DNA from: Clostridia bacterium
GTDB lineage: Bacteria; Bacillota_A; Clostridia; Christensenellales; Aristaeellaceae
Length of the DNA: 64,000 nucleotides
NCBI GenBank assembly: GCA_017938645.1
Contig: JAGBBE010000101.1
Coordinates: 24,691-88,690, forward strand
Direction of reading: 5' to 3'
Part shown: positions 54,591 to 62,929 of the stretch, one piece after another
Position numbering within the stretch: position 1 is the stretch's first letter
Layout: every line of letters starts with the position of its first letter
The notes under the pieces: model-generated
What the model was told of the DNA's origin: nothing
What the model saw: the letters and a program-made list of their open reading frames with translations, nothing else
The model's database searches: none
Position numbers and translations under genes: made by a program

Positions 54591-55025
54591 ATGGCAAAGA
54601 AAAACAGCATTCTTGGCGGTCTTATGGATGCTTTGGGCGACAGCGGCAGCGAGATCCTCAGCGATGTTCTGGAAGATCTGGTCGGCAGTTCCTCTGCCCC
54701 CAAAGGAGATCAGCTGCTTGAAGGTCTTTTTGAAAACAGCGATGAGATTCTTGATACGCTCACAGATGTTGTTGGCGATTTGACCGGACTTGGTGCTTCG
54801 AACACCAAAGCGTCTTCTGCTGCAAAGAAATCGACCGCGAAGAAATCTTCGTCTTCTGCCAAAAAGACCGTAAAATCAGTCTCCAAATCCAGTACAAAAA
54901 CCAAAGCTGCCACAAAAACAACCACGGCCAAGAAAAGCACAGCTTCCAAAAAGCCCTCTGCTTCCAAAACAAAGTCCACTACCAAAACAAAAACGTCTTC
55001 CAGCAAGAAAAAGATCACTACCTGA
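54591..55025 (+). CDS. Histone H1-like Lys/Ser/Thr-rich protein, function unknown
   Basis: 144 residues. The N-terminal 70 are mildly acidic and probably helical (DALGDSGSEILSDVLEDLVG and a second similar stretch). The last 75 consist almost only of Lys, Ser, Thr and Ala in AKKS/SKTK-type units, with no aromatic residue, like histone H1 tails of some bacteria. It may bind nucleic acid or anionic wall polymer. RBS GAGGAGG. It lies 12 bases after rluB and 9 before the next gene. No family is recognised with certainty. Confidence 0.7.
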   Translation: MAKKNSILGGLMDALGDSGSEILSDVLEDLVGSSSAPKGDQLLEGLFENSDEILDTLTDVVGDLTGLGASNTKASSAAKKSTAKKSSSSAKKTVKSVSKSSTKTKAATKTTTAKKSTASKKPSASKTKSTTKTKTSSSKKKITT

Positions 55026-55034
55026 GGAAACACC

Positions 55035-55874
55035 ATGATGATTTTTGACCATTGGATGATTCAGAAGGACATACTTCCTTCTCTTTTGGATCAGCAGCAG
55101 GATCTTTCCGGCGTCATTTATCAGCTTCGTCATGCGCTGCTGCAAACAGAGCAGAATGCGCTTGCCGAAATGACAGATGATGTACTTCGCCAGCAGGCTG
55201 GCGTGCTTTTTGCATGCATCAAAAACAGCGTTGGTCTGCTGGAAGCCCATATTACCGCACAGGTTTGGGTGCCTCAGAAGGTTCAGCAGACACAGTCCGC
55301 TCCTCTCAAGACACGCTTGCTTCCGCTTGCGGTATTTCTGCTGGCCGCTGCCGTATGCGTTCTTCGCTCCGAATGGATTCTCTTTGCTCTCATCACTGCC
55401 GGGCTCGCTCTTTCTGCTGTGTCTGTATTTCAGCATCAGAAAGAAAAAGGCATCTCTGATCCGACGACTGAAACCCGTGTTTCTCTCAAACCCGATACGT
55501 ACAAAATTCTCGGTATTCTCGATGGACAGATTCGGGCTATCGACCGTTACCTCAATGATTTCAGTTACTTAAACGAACAACTTCGCGGTTCTTCGGATTG
55601 CAGCGATCCTGTTGCAGTTTCCCGTGCATCCGACCTTCTTGAAGCTCTTTATGAATGCAGCGAGGAGGATCGGGCTCCTGCAGACGAAGCCGCACGCAAG
55701 CTTCTGGAGAGTCTTGGTTTGCGCGCACTTGACTATACGGAAGAAACCAGCCGCTATTTTAACGCTTTGCCCAGCAAAAAAACTACACGTACGCTTGCGC
55801 CTGCGATTTTCTCCATCAAGGATCAGAGATTGCTGCGCCGAGGAACAGCAGTTGTCAGAATGGAAGCTGCCTGA
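55035..55874 (+). CDS. Membrane protein of unknown function, partner of Hsp70-like ATPase
   Basis: 279 residues. The N-terminal 80 are helical and polar (Gln-rich), two membrane helices lie at about 95-110 and 114-132, and the rest (140-279) is helical, with MKPDTYK/ILDGQIRAIDRYLNDFSYL-like regions suggesting a coiled coil. Not recognised. It begins ATGATG with GAGGA upstream (second ATG 55038 possible). Tight placement between the Lys-rich protein and the Hsp70-like gene suggests a shared complex at the membrane. Confidence 0.65.
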   Translation: MMIFDHWMIQKDILPSLLDQQQDLSGVIYQLRHALLQTEQNALAEMTDDVLRQQAGVLFACIKNSVGLLEAHITAQVWVPQKVQQTQSAPLKTRLLPLAVFLLAAAVCVLRSEWILFALITAGLALSAVSVFQHQKEKGISDPTTETRVSLKPDTYKILGILDGQIRAIDRYLNDFSYLNEQLRGSSDCSDPVAVSRASDLLEALYECSEEDRAPADEAARKLLESLGLRALDYTEETSRYFNALPSKKTTRTLAPAIFSIKDQRLLRRGTAVVRMEAA

Positions 55875-55901
55875 ACCACACTTACATGAAGGAGACTGCC
55901 G

Positions 55902-57788
55902 ATGAGGTATATCGGTTTTGACATGGGCGACGGCGAAAGTGCTGTCGCTGCTTTTGAACCCGGAAGCGGTATTGAACCGCTGATTCTTCCCGTATGCGGT
56001 GCACGGAGTCTTTTGAGCGCCGTGGGCCTTTTGCGCGGAGAAGTGGTCATCGGCGAACGAGCTTACACCGATGCACTGGCAGATGGTTTGAGCGTCCGCT
56101 TCAAGAGCCGCTTCACAACGGATTCATCCAGCAGTGAAGATATTATCCGCTTTGTTCGCGGCGTCATGCGTGATCTGATGGAGAATGGACAGCTTTCTGT
56201 GGATGATCGCTTTGTTGTGGGCTGTCCCGCCGGTTGGAATGCCGCAGCACGTGCCAGGTACCGTGATCTGCTGATCCGGGCCGGAATGCATCTGCCTCAA
56301 GTTATTTCCGAATCCAGAGCCGCTTTTTTATATGCAAAATATGCAAGAACCATTGCAGTAGACATCGATATCATGGGCGAAAGTGCCCTCGTTATCGACA
56401 TAGGCAGCTCAACGCTGGATTACGCCTATATTGTCGATGGCCGTGAGACCGGCATCGGTACCTTCGGTGAAACCGCTCTAGGCGGAGGTATTCTGGATGC
56501 CGCCCTTCTCCGTCATGCTGTTGAGAGCAGCCGCAGTCGCCGTGAAATCGAGGCGACCTTCAAAGAGTGCCGGAGCTGGTACAGCTATTGCGAGATCGAA
56601 GCCCGTCGACTAAAGGAAGAGTATTTCACTCGTCTGGCGCTTGAAGAGGCTCCAAGTGTCAAAAAGCAGCTCAGGATCTGTTATGACGGCATGCAGAAAC
56701 TGATGCTTGAAATCAGCAATGACATCATCGAACAGCTGATTAACGAGCCGATGCCTGAACTCGATGGCCGCTCCTTTGTTTCCGCTCTGCGTGATTCGCT
56801 GGAGAACGCGGCGCGAATCACTGCCGATCGTCCTCCATGCATGCTTCTGCTCACTGGCGGCGCATCCCGAATGCCGTTTTTCCGCGATCTTTGTTCAGAA
56901 ATCTTCGAAAGCGCCGTTATTGTCAGCTGCCCTGAGCCGGAGTTTTCCATTGCCAAGGGCCTGTCCTATGCCGGATGGATTGATGAAAACCTGAAAGCCT
57001 TCCGCGAGGCCATTCACAAAGAAATCACCGATGCACGAGTCTGTGCCATCGCAGGAGAAGCGCTTCCTGCCCTGCTTCCTTCCGTTGCCTCGCTGCTGAC
57101 GGATCTTGTGCTTGCTGAAGCTGCACTTCCTGCGGCAGAACAGTGGAAACGCGGAAGCATCCGAACATTTGAAGAAATGAACCGGGTAATCAGTGAACGC
57201 TCCCAGCGTGTCCTTACATCTCCGCTCGCCCATGATACGCTTGCACCAGCTATCCAAGTATGGTTAGATGAGGTATCGCAAAAGTTACAGGCCATTGTTG
57301 ATCCCATCTGTGACCAATTTGATGTTCCGCGAAAGCAAATGGAACTCAATCTTTCTGCCGGTCCATGTGGAAACATCGTCATAGATGCAGATAATCTGCT
57401 GGAACTTTCTTTAGCACGCAATATTCTCAGTGTGGTTGTCAGTGTCGCGGCGGGTGTTCTCTGCGGCGGAAGCGGAGTCGCTTTGGTCGCTTCGGGTCCG
57501 CTGGGCTTTATTGCAGGAGCTGTTGCCGGAATCATTGCCGCACTCCTTGGATGGAATACCCTGTCGGATACGCTTGCCAAAACGGACCTTCCTTTGTTCA
57601 TGCGTCTTGTTCCTATTGATGCAAGACTGAAGAGCGACAAAACCCGCCGCGAGATCAGCAAACAGATTCTGGACATGCTTTCCGGAGAAAACAGTGACTT
57701 CCATCGTCAGATCGTAGGAGAGTTTTCGAAGTCCTTCCGGGCCTATCTTTACTCGATTGCCCAGGCGGCTGAAATCCCCATTGAATAA
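55902..57788 (+). CDS. Hsp70-like ATPase with C-terminal membrane hairpin
   Basis: 628 residues. Actin/Hsp70 nucleotide-binding motifs: phosphate 1 DMGDGES (7-13), ESRAA at 137, phosphate 2 VIDIGSSTLDYAY (164-176) and adenosine loop LLTGGASRMP (316-325). There is no DnaK peptide-binding beta sandwich; instead about 360-500 is helical and 508-550 is a Gly/Ala/Val-rich hydrophobic hairpin likely to insert in membrane, then a short soluble tail. DnaJ and GrpE are not nearby. Function unknown; role with the two preceding genes inferred from 27- and 9-base gaps. No terminator follows before the rplU promoter. Confidence 0.8.
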   Translation: MRYIGFDMGDGESAVAAFEPGSGIEPLILPVCGARSLLSAVGLLRGEVVIGERAYTDALADGLSVRFKSRFTTDSSSSEDIIRFVRGVMRDLMENGQLSVDDRFVVGCPAGWNAAARARYRDLLIRAGMHLPQVISESRAAFLYAKYARTIAVDIDIMGESALVIDIGSSTLDYAYIVDGRETGIGTFGETALGGGILDAALLRHAVESSRSRREIEATFKECRSWYSYCEIEARRLKEEYFTRLALEEAPSVKKQLRICYDGMQKLMLEISNDIIEQLINEPMPELDGRSFVSALRDSLENAARITADRPPCMLLLTGGASRMPFFRDLCSEIFESAVIVSCPEPEFSIAKGLSYAGWIDENLKAFREAIHKEITDARVCAIAGEALPALLPSVASLLTDLVLAEAALPAAEQWKRGSIRTFEEMNRVISERSQRVLTSPLAHDTLAPAIQVWLDEVSQKLQAIVDPICDQFDVPRKQMELNLSAGPCGNIVIDADNLLELSLARNILSVVVSVAAGVLCGGSGVALVASGPLGFIAGAVAGIIAALLGWNTLSDTLAKTDLPLFMRLVPIDARLKSDKTRREISKQILDMLSGENSDFHRQIVGEFSKSFRAYLYSIAQAAEIPIE

Positions 57789-57820
57789 TGACGAAAATGT
57801 GTGGAAATTCTTGAAAAAGC

Positions 57821-57849
57821 TTGACATTCAGGACGTTGTGTGTTAACTT
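57821..57849 (+). promoter_or_regulatory. rplU operon promoter
   Basis: Consensus TTGACA (57821-57826), 17-base spacer, TAACTT (57844-57849). Confidence 0.75.
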
Positions 57850-57938
57850 AATTCGGTAAGCCGCTCAAGCGGGGTTTTCAAGTGCGCAAAAAGCGCCACC
57901 CGAACGCTTGGCGAGTATGTATCAGGAGGTGCTTCGCC
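57850..57938 (+). promoter_or_regulatory. Structured L21 leader
   Basis: The leader between promoter and rplU has hairpins CCGCTCAAGCGG and GTGCGC-AAAAA-GCGCCAC. Firmicutes rplU-prp-rpmA operons commonly carry an L21 leader thought to bind the ribosomal protein for feedback. Assignment rests on position and hairpins, not on a covariance search. Confidence 0.55.
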
Positions 57939-58244
57939 ATGTACGCAGTGATCGTATCCGGTGGCAAGCAGTATCGTGTGTCCCAGGGGGACGTTATCTA
58001 TGTGGAAAAACTCGACCAGGAAGTCGACAGCAAGGTCAGCTTTGATGTGCTGATGCTGGGCTCCGAAGAAGGCGTTGAAATCGGCACTCCCACCCTGGCT
58101 GGTGCGAAGGTCGAAGGCAAGGTCGTTGCTCAGGTCAAGGGCGAGAAGATCATCATCTTCAAGTACAAGAGCAAGAAGAACTACCACCGCAAGGCCGGTC
58201 ATCGTCAGCAGTATACCAAGGTGGAAATCACCTCTATCGGCTAA
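57939..58244 (+). CDS. rplU: Ribosomal protein L21
   Basis: 101 residues from the ATG at 57939 (AGGAGGT upstream). [25 protein letters not shown] and [28 protein letters not shown] are diagnostic. 50S subunit protein. First of rplU-prp-rpmA. Confidence 0.98.
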   Translation: MYAVIVSGGKQYRVSQGDVIYVEKLDQEVDSKVSFDVLMLGSEEGVEIGTPTLAGAKVEGKVVAQVKGEKIIIFKYKSKKNYHRKAGHRQQYTKVEITSIG

Positions 58245-58246
58245 TC

Positions 58247-58570
58247 ATGACCACCGTGCAGATCAGGCGGGATAAGAACGGCGTATCCGGAATCTGTGTC
58301 AAAAACCATTCCGGTTATGGGGAGTACGGTACGGACATTGTCTGTGCAGCTGCCAGCATTCTGATTACCACCTGTGCCAATGCTTTGGAAAGCGTTGTCG
58401 GATTACTTCCCGATACACAGGTAAACGAAAGAACAACCACCATTGATGTTGCGCTTCCTCAGGAGATGTCTTCTGAAAAGATGCACGACGCTCAGGTTGT
58501 ATTTGAAACTGTGATTCAGGGGTTTCAAGACATCGCATCGGAGTATCCCGAGTATCTAAAAATCCTATGA
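58247..58570 (+). CDS. prp: Ribosomal-processing cysteine protease Prp
   Basis: 107 residues. The catalytic His and Cys are in NHSGYGEYGTDIVCAAASIL. Prp removes the N-terminal extension of L27, whose gene is 24 bases downstream and does carry such an extension. Starts 2 bases after rplU; probably translated by coupling since no strong RBS is seen. Confidence 0.93.
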   Translation: MTTVQIRRDKNGVSGICVKNHSGYGEYGTDIVCAAASILITTCANALESVVGLLPDTQVNERTTTIDVALPQEMSSEKMHDAQVVFETVIQGFQDIASEYPEYLKIL

Positions 58571-58594
58571 TCATATGATGGGAGGAACATCATC

Positions 58595-58894
58595 ATGTTG
58601 AAGCTGAATCTTCAGTTTTTCGCTCACAAAAAAGGTGTGGGCTCTACCCGTAACGGTCGCGACAGCGAAAGCAAGCGTCTTGGCTGCAAGCGCGCTGACG
58701 GTCAGTTCTCTCTGGCCGGCAACATCCTTGTTCGCCAGCGCGGCACCCACATCCATCCCGGCCTGAATGTTGGCATCGGCAGCGATGACACTCTGTTCGC
58801 TCTGAAGGACGGCATCGTTCGTTTCGAGCGTCTGGGCCGCGATAAGAAGCAGGTTAGCGTTTACCCCGTTGAGACCGCTTCTGCTGCTCAGTAA
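58595..58894 (+). CDS. rpmA: Ribosomal protein L27 with cleavable N-terminus
   Basis: 99 residues. N-terminus [14 protein letters not shown] has the Prp site after the second Phe, as in Staphylococcus aureus, then [24 protein letters not shown] and the L27 core. Part of the peptidyl-transferase region. RBS GGGAGGA. A terminator follows. Confidence 0.98.
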   Translation: MLKLNLQFFAHKKGVGSTRNGRDSESKRLGCKRADGQFSLAGNILVRQRGTHIHPGLNVGIGSDDTLFALKDGIVRFERLGRDKKQVSVYPVETASAAQ

Positions 58895-58904
58895 CCTGAT
58901 TCAC

Positions 58905-58945
58905 AAAAAGAAGCTGTCGTGATTTTTGTCCGGCAGCTTCTTTTC
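58905..58945 (+). terminator. Terminator after rpmA
   Basis: AAAAGAAGCTG and CAGCTTCTTTT arms around a 17-base loop, ending in T-rich sequence. Confidence 0.9.
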
Positions 58946-58973
58946 ATTATCTTCTGAGGAGGCGTATCAACAC

Positions 58974-59666
58974 ATGATTGGTACGTTGATCAACTGTGCG
59001 GCCATTATCGCCGGTTCTCTTTTGGGCTTGCTTCTGCGCCGCGGAATGAAAGACTCCATAGCCAAAACCGTAATGCAGGGCGTGGGTATGAGCGTGATTC
59101 TCATTGGCGTTGCCGGCGCTATTGAAACATCAAACACCCTGCTTGTGATTCTTTCCATGGTCATTGGCGGCGTATTGGGCGCATGGATTGATATTGACGC
59201 CAAAATGAATCATCTTGGCACCTGGGCGCAAAGAAAACTGACGCGCGGTGACGACGAAAACAACACCTTTGCCAAAGGCTTCGTAACAGCAAGCCTTGTG
59301 TACTGCGTTGGCGCCATGGCTGTTGTCGGTTCGCTTGACAGCGGTATCCGCGGAGACCATTCCACACTGATTGCAAAGGCTGCGCTGGACGGAATAACCG
59401 CCATTATTTTCAGCAGTTCTCTAGGAATCGGCGTCATGCTGTCTGCGGTTCCTGTTCTGATTTATCAGGGTGCAATCGCACTGCTTGGCAATGCCATCGC
59501 GCCTCTGCTCAGCGACGTCGTCGTAACGGAAATGAGCTCTGTTGGCGGCCTTCTGATCATGGGTATTGGCATCAATATGCTGCTTGACACAGAAATCAAG
59601 GTGGCCAATCTGCTGCCTGCTATCATAATCCCCTTTATCTACTACCCCATTGTACAGCTTTTTTGA
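58974..59666 (+). CDS. DUF554 family membrane protein (YdfK-like)
   Basis: 230 residues from the ATG at 58974 (GAGGAGG upstream). Seven or so membrane helices. Family blocks MIGTLINCAAIIAGSLLGLLL, GVAGAIETSNTLLVILSMVIGGVLGAWIDID and GFVTASLVYCVGAMAVVGSLDSGIRGDHSTLIAKAALDGITAIIFSS. Transport-like fold; function unknown. It overlaps the ahcY RBS region, 10 bases upstream. Confidence 0.88.
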   Translation: MIGTLINCAAIIAGSLLGLLLRRGMKDSIAKTVMQGVGMSVILIGVAGAIETSNTLLVILSMVIGGVLGAWIDIDAKMNHLGTWAQRKLTRGDDENNTFAKGFVTASLVYCVGAMAVVGSLDSGIRGDHSTLIAKAALDGITAIIFSSSLGIGVMLSAVPVLIYQGAIALLGNAIAPLLSDVVVTEMSSVGGLLIMGIGINMLLDTEIKVANLLPAIIIPFIYYPIVQLF

Positions 59667-59676
59667 GGTGACACAA

Positions 59677-60915
59677 ATGACTTCGATTATCAGGGATGCA
59701 TCGCTGGCTCCGCAGGGCCGTCAGAAGATCGAATGGGCGCGCAAGCACATGCCCGTACTCAACGGCATTGCTGAAGACGTCAAAAAGAATCAGTCCTTGA
59801 AGGGTCTCAAGGTAGCTCTGTCCGTTCACATGGAAGCCAAAACCGCCTATCTTGCGCAGGTGCTGGCCGAGTGCGGCGCTGAAGTTTATGCCACCGGCAG
59901 CAATCCCCTCTCCACTCAGGACGACGTGGCTGCCGCTCTGGCTGAAAGCGGCGTGACGGTATTCGCCACCCATGCCTGCACGGCCGAAGAATATCATGAC
60001 TATCTGTGCAAAGCGCTGTGCTGCGTTCCCGATGTGCTTGTCGACGACGGCGGCGATATGCTGACGGTCCTGCACGAAGAACATCCTGAATGGGCTGTCA
60101 ACCTTCGCGGCGGCTGTGAGGAGACCACTACCGGCGTAATCCGTATCCGCAACCGTGCCAAGGCTGGCAATCTCCATTTCCCCATGTTCAGCATCAACGA
60201 CGCGGACTGCAAGCATCTGTTTGATAATCGCTACGGCACCGGTCAGAGCGTTTGGGACGGCATTATGCGCACGACGAACCTCAACGTTGCCGGCAGCACT
60301 GTGGTTGTGGCCGGCTATGGCTGGTGCGGCAAAGGTGTAAGTATGCGTGCCAAAGGTATGGGCGCCAAGGTAATCGTGACCGAAGTCGACTCCGTGAAGG
60401 CGATTGAAGCCGTTATGGATGGCTTCAGCGTCATGCCGATGGATGAAGCTGCCAAGCTGGGTGATATTTTCATTACCGTAACCGGCTGCGACGGCGTCAT
60501 CACCACCAAGCACATGCTCACCATGAAGGAAGGCGCCATCATGTGCAACGCCGGTCATTTCGACGTGGAAGTCGACGTCGCCGGTCTGCGTGCTATCGCC
60601 AAGGAAAGCTGCGAAATCCGTAAAAATATTGAGGGCTTCACGCTTGAAAACGGAAAAACCATTTATCTGCTGGGCGAAGGCCGTTTGGTCAACCTTGCCT
60701 GCGGCGACGGTCATCCCGTTGAAATCATGGACATGAGCTTTGCGCTGCAGTTTGCCTGCGCTCTGCGTATGGACCAGGTCGGTAAAACCATGAAGCCTGA
60801 CCTCTATGATGTGCCGCGCGATATCGATCAGGAAGTTGCCCTGCGCAAGCTGAAGGCACTGGGCGTTGAAATTGACGTCCTGACTCCCGAACAGGAACAT
60901 TACCTGTTCGGCTGA
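59677..60915 (+). CDS. ahcY: S-adenosylhomocysteine hydrolase
   Basis: 412 residues from the ATG at 59677, six bases after GAGGTG, which covers the preceding stop. IEWARKHMPVLNGIAED, substrate-binding DDGGDMLT, EETTTGVIR and the NAD-binding loop VAGYGWCGKGVSMRAKGMGAKVIVTEVD are typical. It lacks the roughly 40-residue insertion of many mesophilic forms, like archaeal/thermophilic types. Splits SAH to adenosine and homocysteine. Upstream of the methionine transporter, giving a sulfur/methyl cluster. Confidence 0.95.
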   Translation: MTSIIRDASLAPQGRQKIEWARKHMPVLNGIAEDVKKNQSLKGLKVALSVHMEAKTAYLAQVLAECGAEVYATGSNPLSTQDDVAAALAESGVTVFATHACTAEEYHDYLCKALCCVPDVLVDDGGDMLTVLHEEHPEWAVNLRGGCEETTTGVIRIRNRAKAGNLHFPMFSINDADCKHLFDNRYGTGQSVWDGIMRTTNLNVAGSTVVVAGYGWCGKGVSMRAKGMGAKVIVTEVDSVKAIEAVMDGFSVMPMDEAAKLGDIFITVTGCDGVITTKHMLTMKEGAIMCNAGHFDVEVDVAGLRAIAKESCEIRKNIEGFTLENGKTIYLLGEGRLVNLACGDGHPVEIMDMSFALQFACALRMDQVGKTMKPDLYDVPRDIDQEVALRKLKALGVEIDVLTPEQEHYLFG

Positions 60916-60986
60916 TGGTCGAACGCGCCGTTCATCCGCGCATATTGTATTTCGATTGTATTTCTCCCAAAATACGAACCAATCTG

Positions 60987-61015
60987 TTGACAGCAGCGTA
61001 ATTGTATGGTATTAT
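60987..61015 (+). promoter_or_regulatory. Promoter of the metNIQ leader
   Basis: Perfect TTGACA (60987-60992), 17-base spacer, TATTAT (61010-61015). Start of transcription near 61022. The 160-base leader to metN contains a leader peptide and a terminator. Confidence 0.88.
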
Positions 61016-61063
61016 GCCAACAATTCAACGCCCCGCAGCCTGATAGGAAGGGAGGAGTCGTAC

Positions 61064-61144
61064 GTGACGAACCGATGTGCCATGCGAATGAACATGATGT
61101 GCGCGTGCGATTTCAGCTCGTGCTATTTGTGTTGCGTCGCTTGA
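61064..61144 (+). CDS. Met/Cys-rich leader peptide upstream of metNIQ
   Basis: 26 codons from GTG with GGGAGG 8 bases upstream. Eleven residues are Met (1, 7, 9, 11, 12) or Cys (5, 13, 15, 20, 23, 24). The stop ends 18 bases before a terminator hairpin that precedes the methionine transporter genes. This is the layout of a ribosome-sensing attenuator: stalling at scarce Met-tRNA or Cys-tRNA would let transcription pass. An alternative is a real Cys-rich peptide. A clear antiterminator could not be drawn by eye; the best is CGCTT (61138-61142) pairing with AAGCG (61183-61187). Confidence 0.75.
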   Translation: MTNRCAMRMNMMCACDFSSCYLCCVA

Positions 61145-61162
61145 TCGATTGATGATTGTACA

Positions 61163-61196
61163 GCCCGCCTCGCAAATGCGCGAAGCGGGTTTTTTA
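61163..61196 (+). terminator. Leader terminator (attenuator) before metN
   Basis: CCCGC plus TCGC on the left pair with GCGA plus GCGGG on the right, with one mismatch, then TTTTTT (61190-61195). It ends about 40 bases before metN and follows the leader peptide. Confidence 0.88.
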
Positions 61197-61236
61197 TTGA
61201 AATAACAGTCATCACTCATGAAAGGTGTTGCAAAGG

Positions 61237-62250
61237 ATGTCCGAACAAACCGCTCCGCAGATTGAAATTCGCGGATTGTCCAAAGTCTACCCCATTCCCG
61301 GCGGAGAAGTTCATGCGCTGACCAATATCAACCTTTCCATTGAAAAGGGTGATATCTACGGGATCATTGGCATGAGCGGCGCAGGCAAGAGTACGCTGAT
61401 CCGCTGCCTGAACCGTCTCGACGCACCGACCGACGGCCAGATTCTCATCGACGGTCAGAACATTCTGGCGATGGATAAAAAGCAGCTGCGCGCTACGCGC
61501 CGCCGCATGGCCATGATCTTCCAGCAATTCAACCTGCTGATGCAGAAGAACGTTGCCCGCAATGTTCGTTATCCGCTCGAAATCGCTGGCGTACCCAAGA
61601 AGCAGGCCAATGAACGCGTGATGGAACTGCTGAAAATCGTCGGTCTTGAGGATAAGGCGAATGCATTCCCCGCCCAGCTTTCCGGCGGCCAGAAGCAGCG
61701 CGTTGCCATCGCCCGTGCGCTTGCCAGTGATCCTGAAATGCTTCTGTGCGACGAAGCCACCAGCGCTCTGGATCCCATGACCACGCAAAGCATCCTTGCT
61801 CTTCTTCAGAAGATCAATCAGGAGCTTGGCATTACCGTGGTTCTGATCACGCATGAGATGGCGGTTATCCGTCAGATCTGCAATAAGGTCGCCATTCTTG
61901 ACGGCGGCGTGCTGGCTGAAGAAGGCACTGTGGACGATGTGTTCATGCACACCAAATCCGCAGCAGGACGCAGGCTTTTCGGCATTCTGCCAGATCAGGA
62001 AGAAATTCCTCCTCAGGCTGCCATCCGCATCGTCTTTGATGGTGAGTCTGCCGAACAGCCCGTAATCAGCAAACTGGTCAAGGATCTGGCAATCGACGTG
62101 AACATTCTTTCCGCCGATATCCGTCAGCTCAATCAGAAGGCTTACGGTCAGATGATGATTGCAAGGCCCAGTGATCCCGCGGAAGTCAAGCGCGTGATGG
62201 ATTATCTTCGTAAGCAGAACATCACTGTAGAGGAGGTGCATGTGCCGTGA
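61237..62250 (+). CDS. metN: Methionine ABC transporter ATPase MetN
   Basis: 337 residues from the ATG at 61237, 9 bases after GAAAGGTG. Walker [15 protein letters not shown], signature [15 protein letters not shown], Walker [14 protein letters not shown], and the C-terminal NIL domain (about 262-337) that senses methionine and inhibits transport. Downstream of the leader attenuator. Confidence 0.95.
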   Translation: MSEQTAPQIEIRGLSKVYPIPGGEVHALTNINLSIEKGDIYGIIGMSGAGKSTLIRCLNRLDAPTDGQILIDGQNILAMDKKQLRATRRRMAMIFQQFNLLMQKNVARNVRYPLEIAGVPKKQANERVMELLKIVGLEDKANAFPAQLSGGQKQRVAIARALASDPEMLLCDEATSALDPMTTQSILALLQKINQELGITVVLITHEMAVIRQICNKVAILDGGVLAEEGTVDDVFMHTKSAAGRRLFGILPDQEEIPPQAAIRIVFDGESAEQPVISKLVKDLAIDVNILSADIRQLNQKAYGQMMIARPSDPAEVKRVMDYLRKQNITVEEVHVP

Positions 62251-62909
62251 CCTGGGAAAAGCTTCTTCCGCTTCTGTGGAGCAGCACGCTGGATACCCTG
62301 TACATGACCTTCTGGTCCAGCCTGATCGCTTATGTGGTCGGTCTTCCGCTGGGCGTGCTGCTGGTTGTAACCCGCAAGGGCGGCATCATGCCGGCTCCCA
62401 CCTTTAACGCCGTACTGGGCGTGGTAATCAACTTCCTTCGCTCGATCCCCTTTATTATTATGCTGGCAGTTCTCTTCCCCGTCACCCGTGCAGTGATTGG
62501 CACAGCCATCGGCACCAAATCGATTGTCTTCCCGCTGATTATCAGCGCATTCCCCTACATCGCCCGTATGGTGGAAGGCTCGCTGGACGAGGTTGACCAC
62601 GGCATCATCGAAGCTGCACAGTCTATGGGTTCCACTAACTGGCAGATCATTTACAAGGTTCTGATTCCGGAAGCTGTACCTTCTCTGGTAAACGGAGCTG
62701 CCATCTGCGTAACCACCATTCTCGGCTACACTGCCATGGCCAGCGCTGCCGGCGGCGGTGGACTTGGTGCTTTGGCCATCGTCAAGGGTCTTAATGTTCG
62801 CAAGTTTGACATCATGTATTCTGCAAGCCTGCTGCTCGTTGCCCTTGTACAAATCATCACTGTCTTCGGCGGACGCCTCACGCGCCGCCTGGACCATAAA
62901 CATCGTTAA
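62247..62909 (+). CDS. metI: Methionine ABC transporter permease MetI
   Basis: 220 residues from a GTG overlapping the metN stop as GTGA. Five membrane helices and the permease EAA loop EAAQSMGSTNWQIIYKVLIPEAVPSL, plus ITVFGGRLTRRLDHKHR end. RBS AGGAGG. It forms the channel with MetN. Confidence 0.95.
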   Translation: MTWEKLLPLLWSSTLDTLYMTFWSSLIAYVVGLPLGVLLVVTRKGGIMPAPTFNAVLGVVINFLRSIPFIIMLAVLFPVTRAVIGTAIGTKSIVFPLIISAFPYIARMVEGSLDEVDHGIIEAAQSMGSTNWQIIYKVLIPEAVPSLVNGAAICVTTILGYTAMASAAGGGGLGALAIVKGLNVRKFDIMYSASLLLVALVQIITVFGGRLTRRLDHKHR

Positions 62910-62929
62910 TATTGAAAGGAGATACCACC

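Noticed and set aside
54759..55020. CRISPR-like or tandem DNA repeat in the Lys-rich gene
   Set aside because: The repetition is at amino-acid level (AKKS/SKTK) with varied codons; no regular spacer or exact DNA repeat.
54710..55036. 108-codon minus-strand frame rich in Val, Phe and Asp
   Set aside because: Reverse reading of the Lys/Ser-rich repeat; no plausible start.
59635..60900. 421-codon minus-strand frame opposite ahcY
   Set aside because: Shadow of ahcY caused by biased codons.
60916..61236. SAM (S-box) riboswitch before metN
   Set aside because: No S-box conserved blocks were found; the leader holds a small open frame and one terminator instead.
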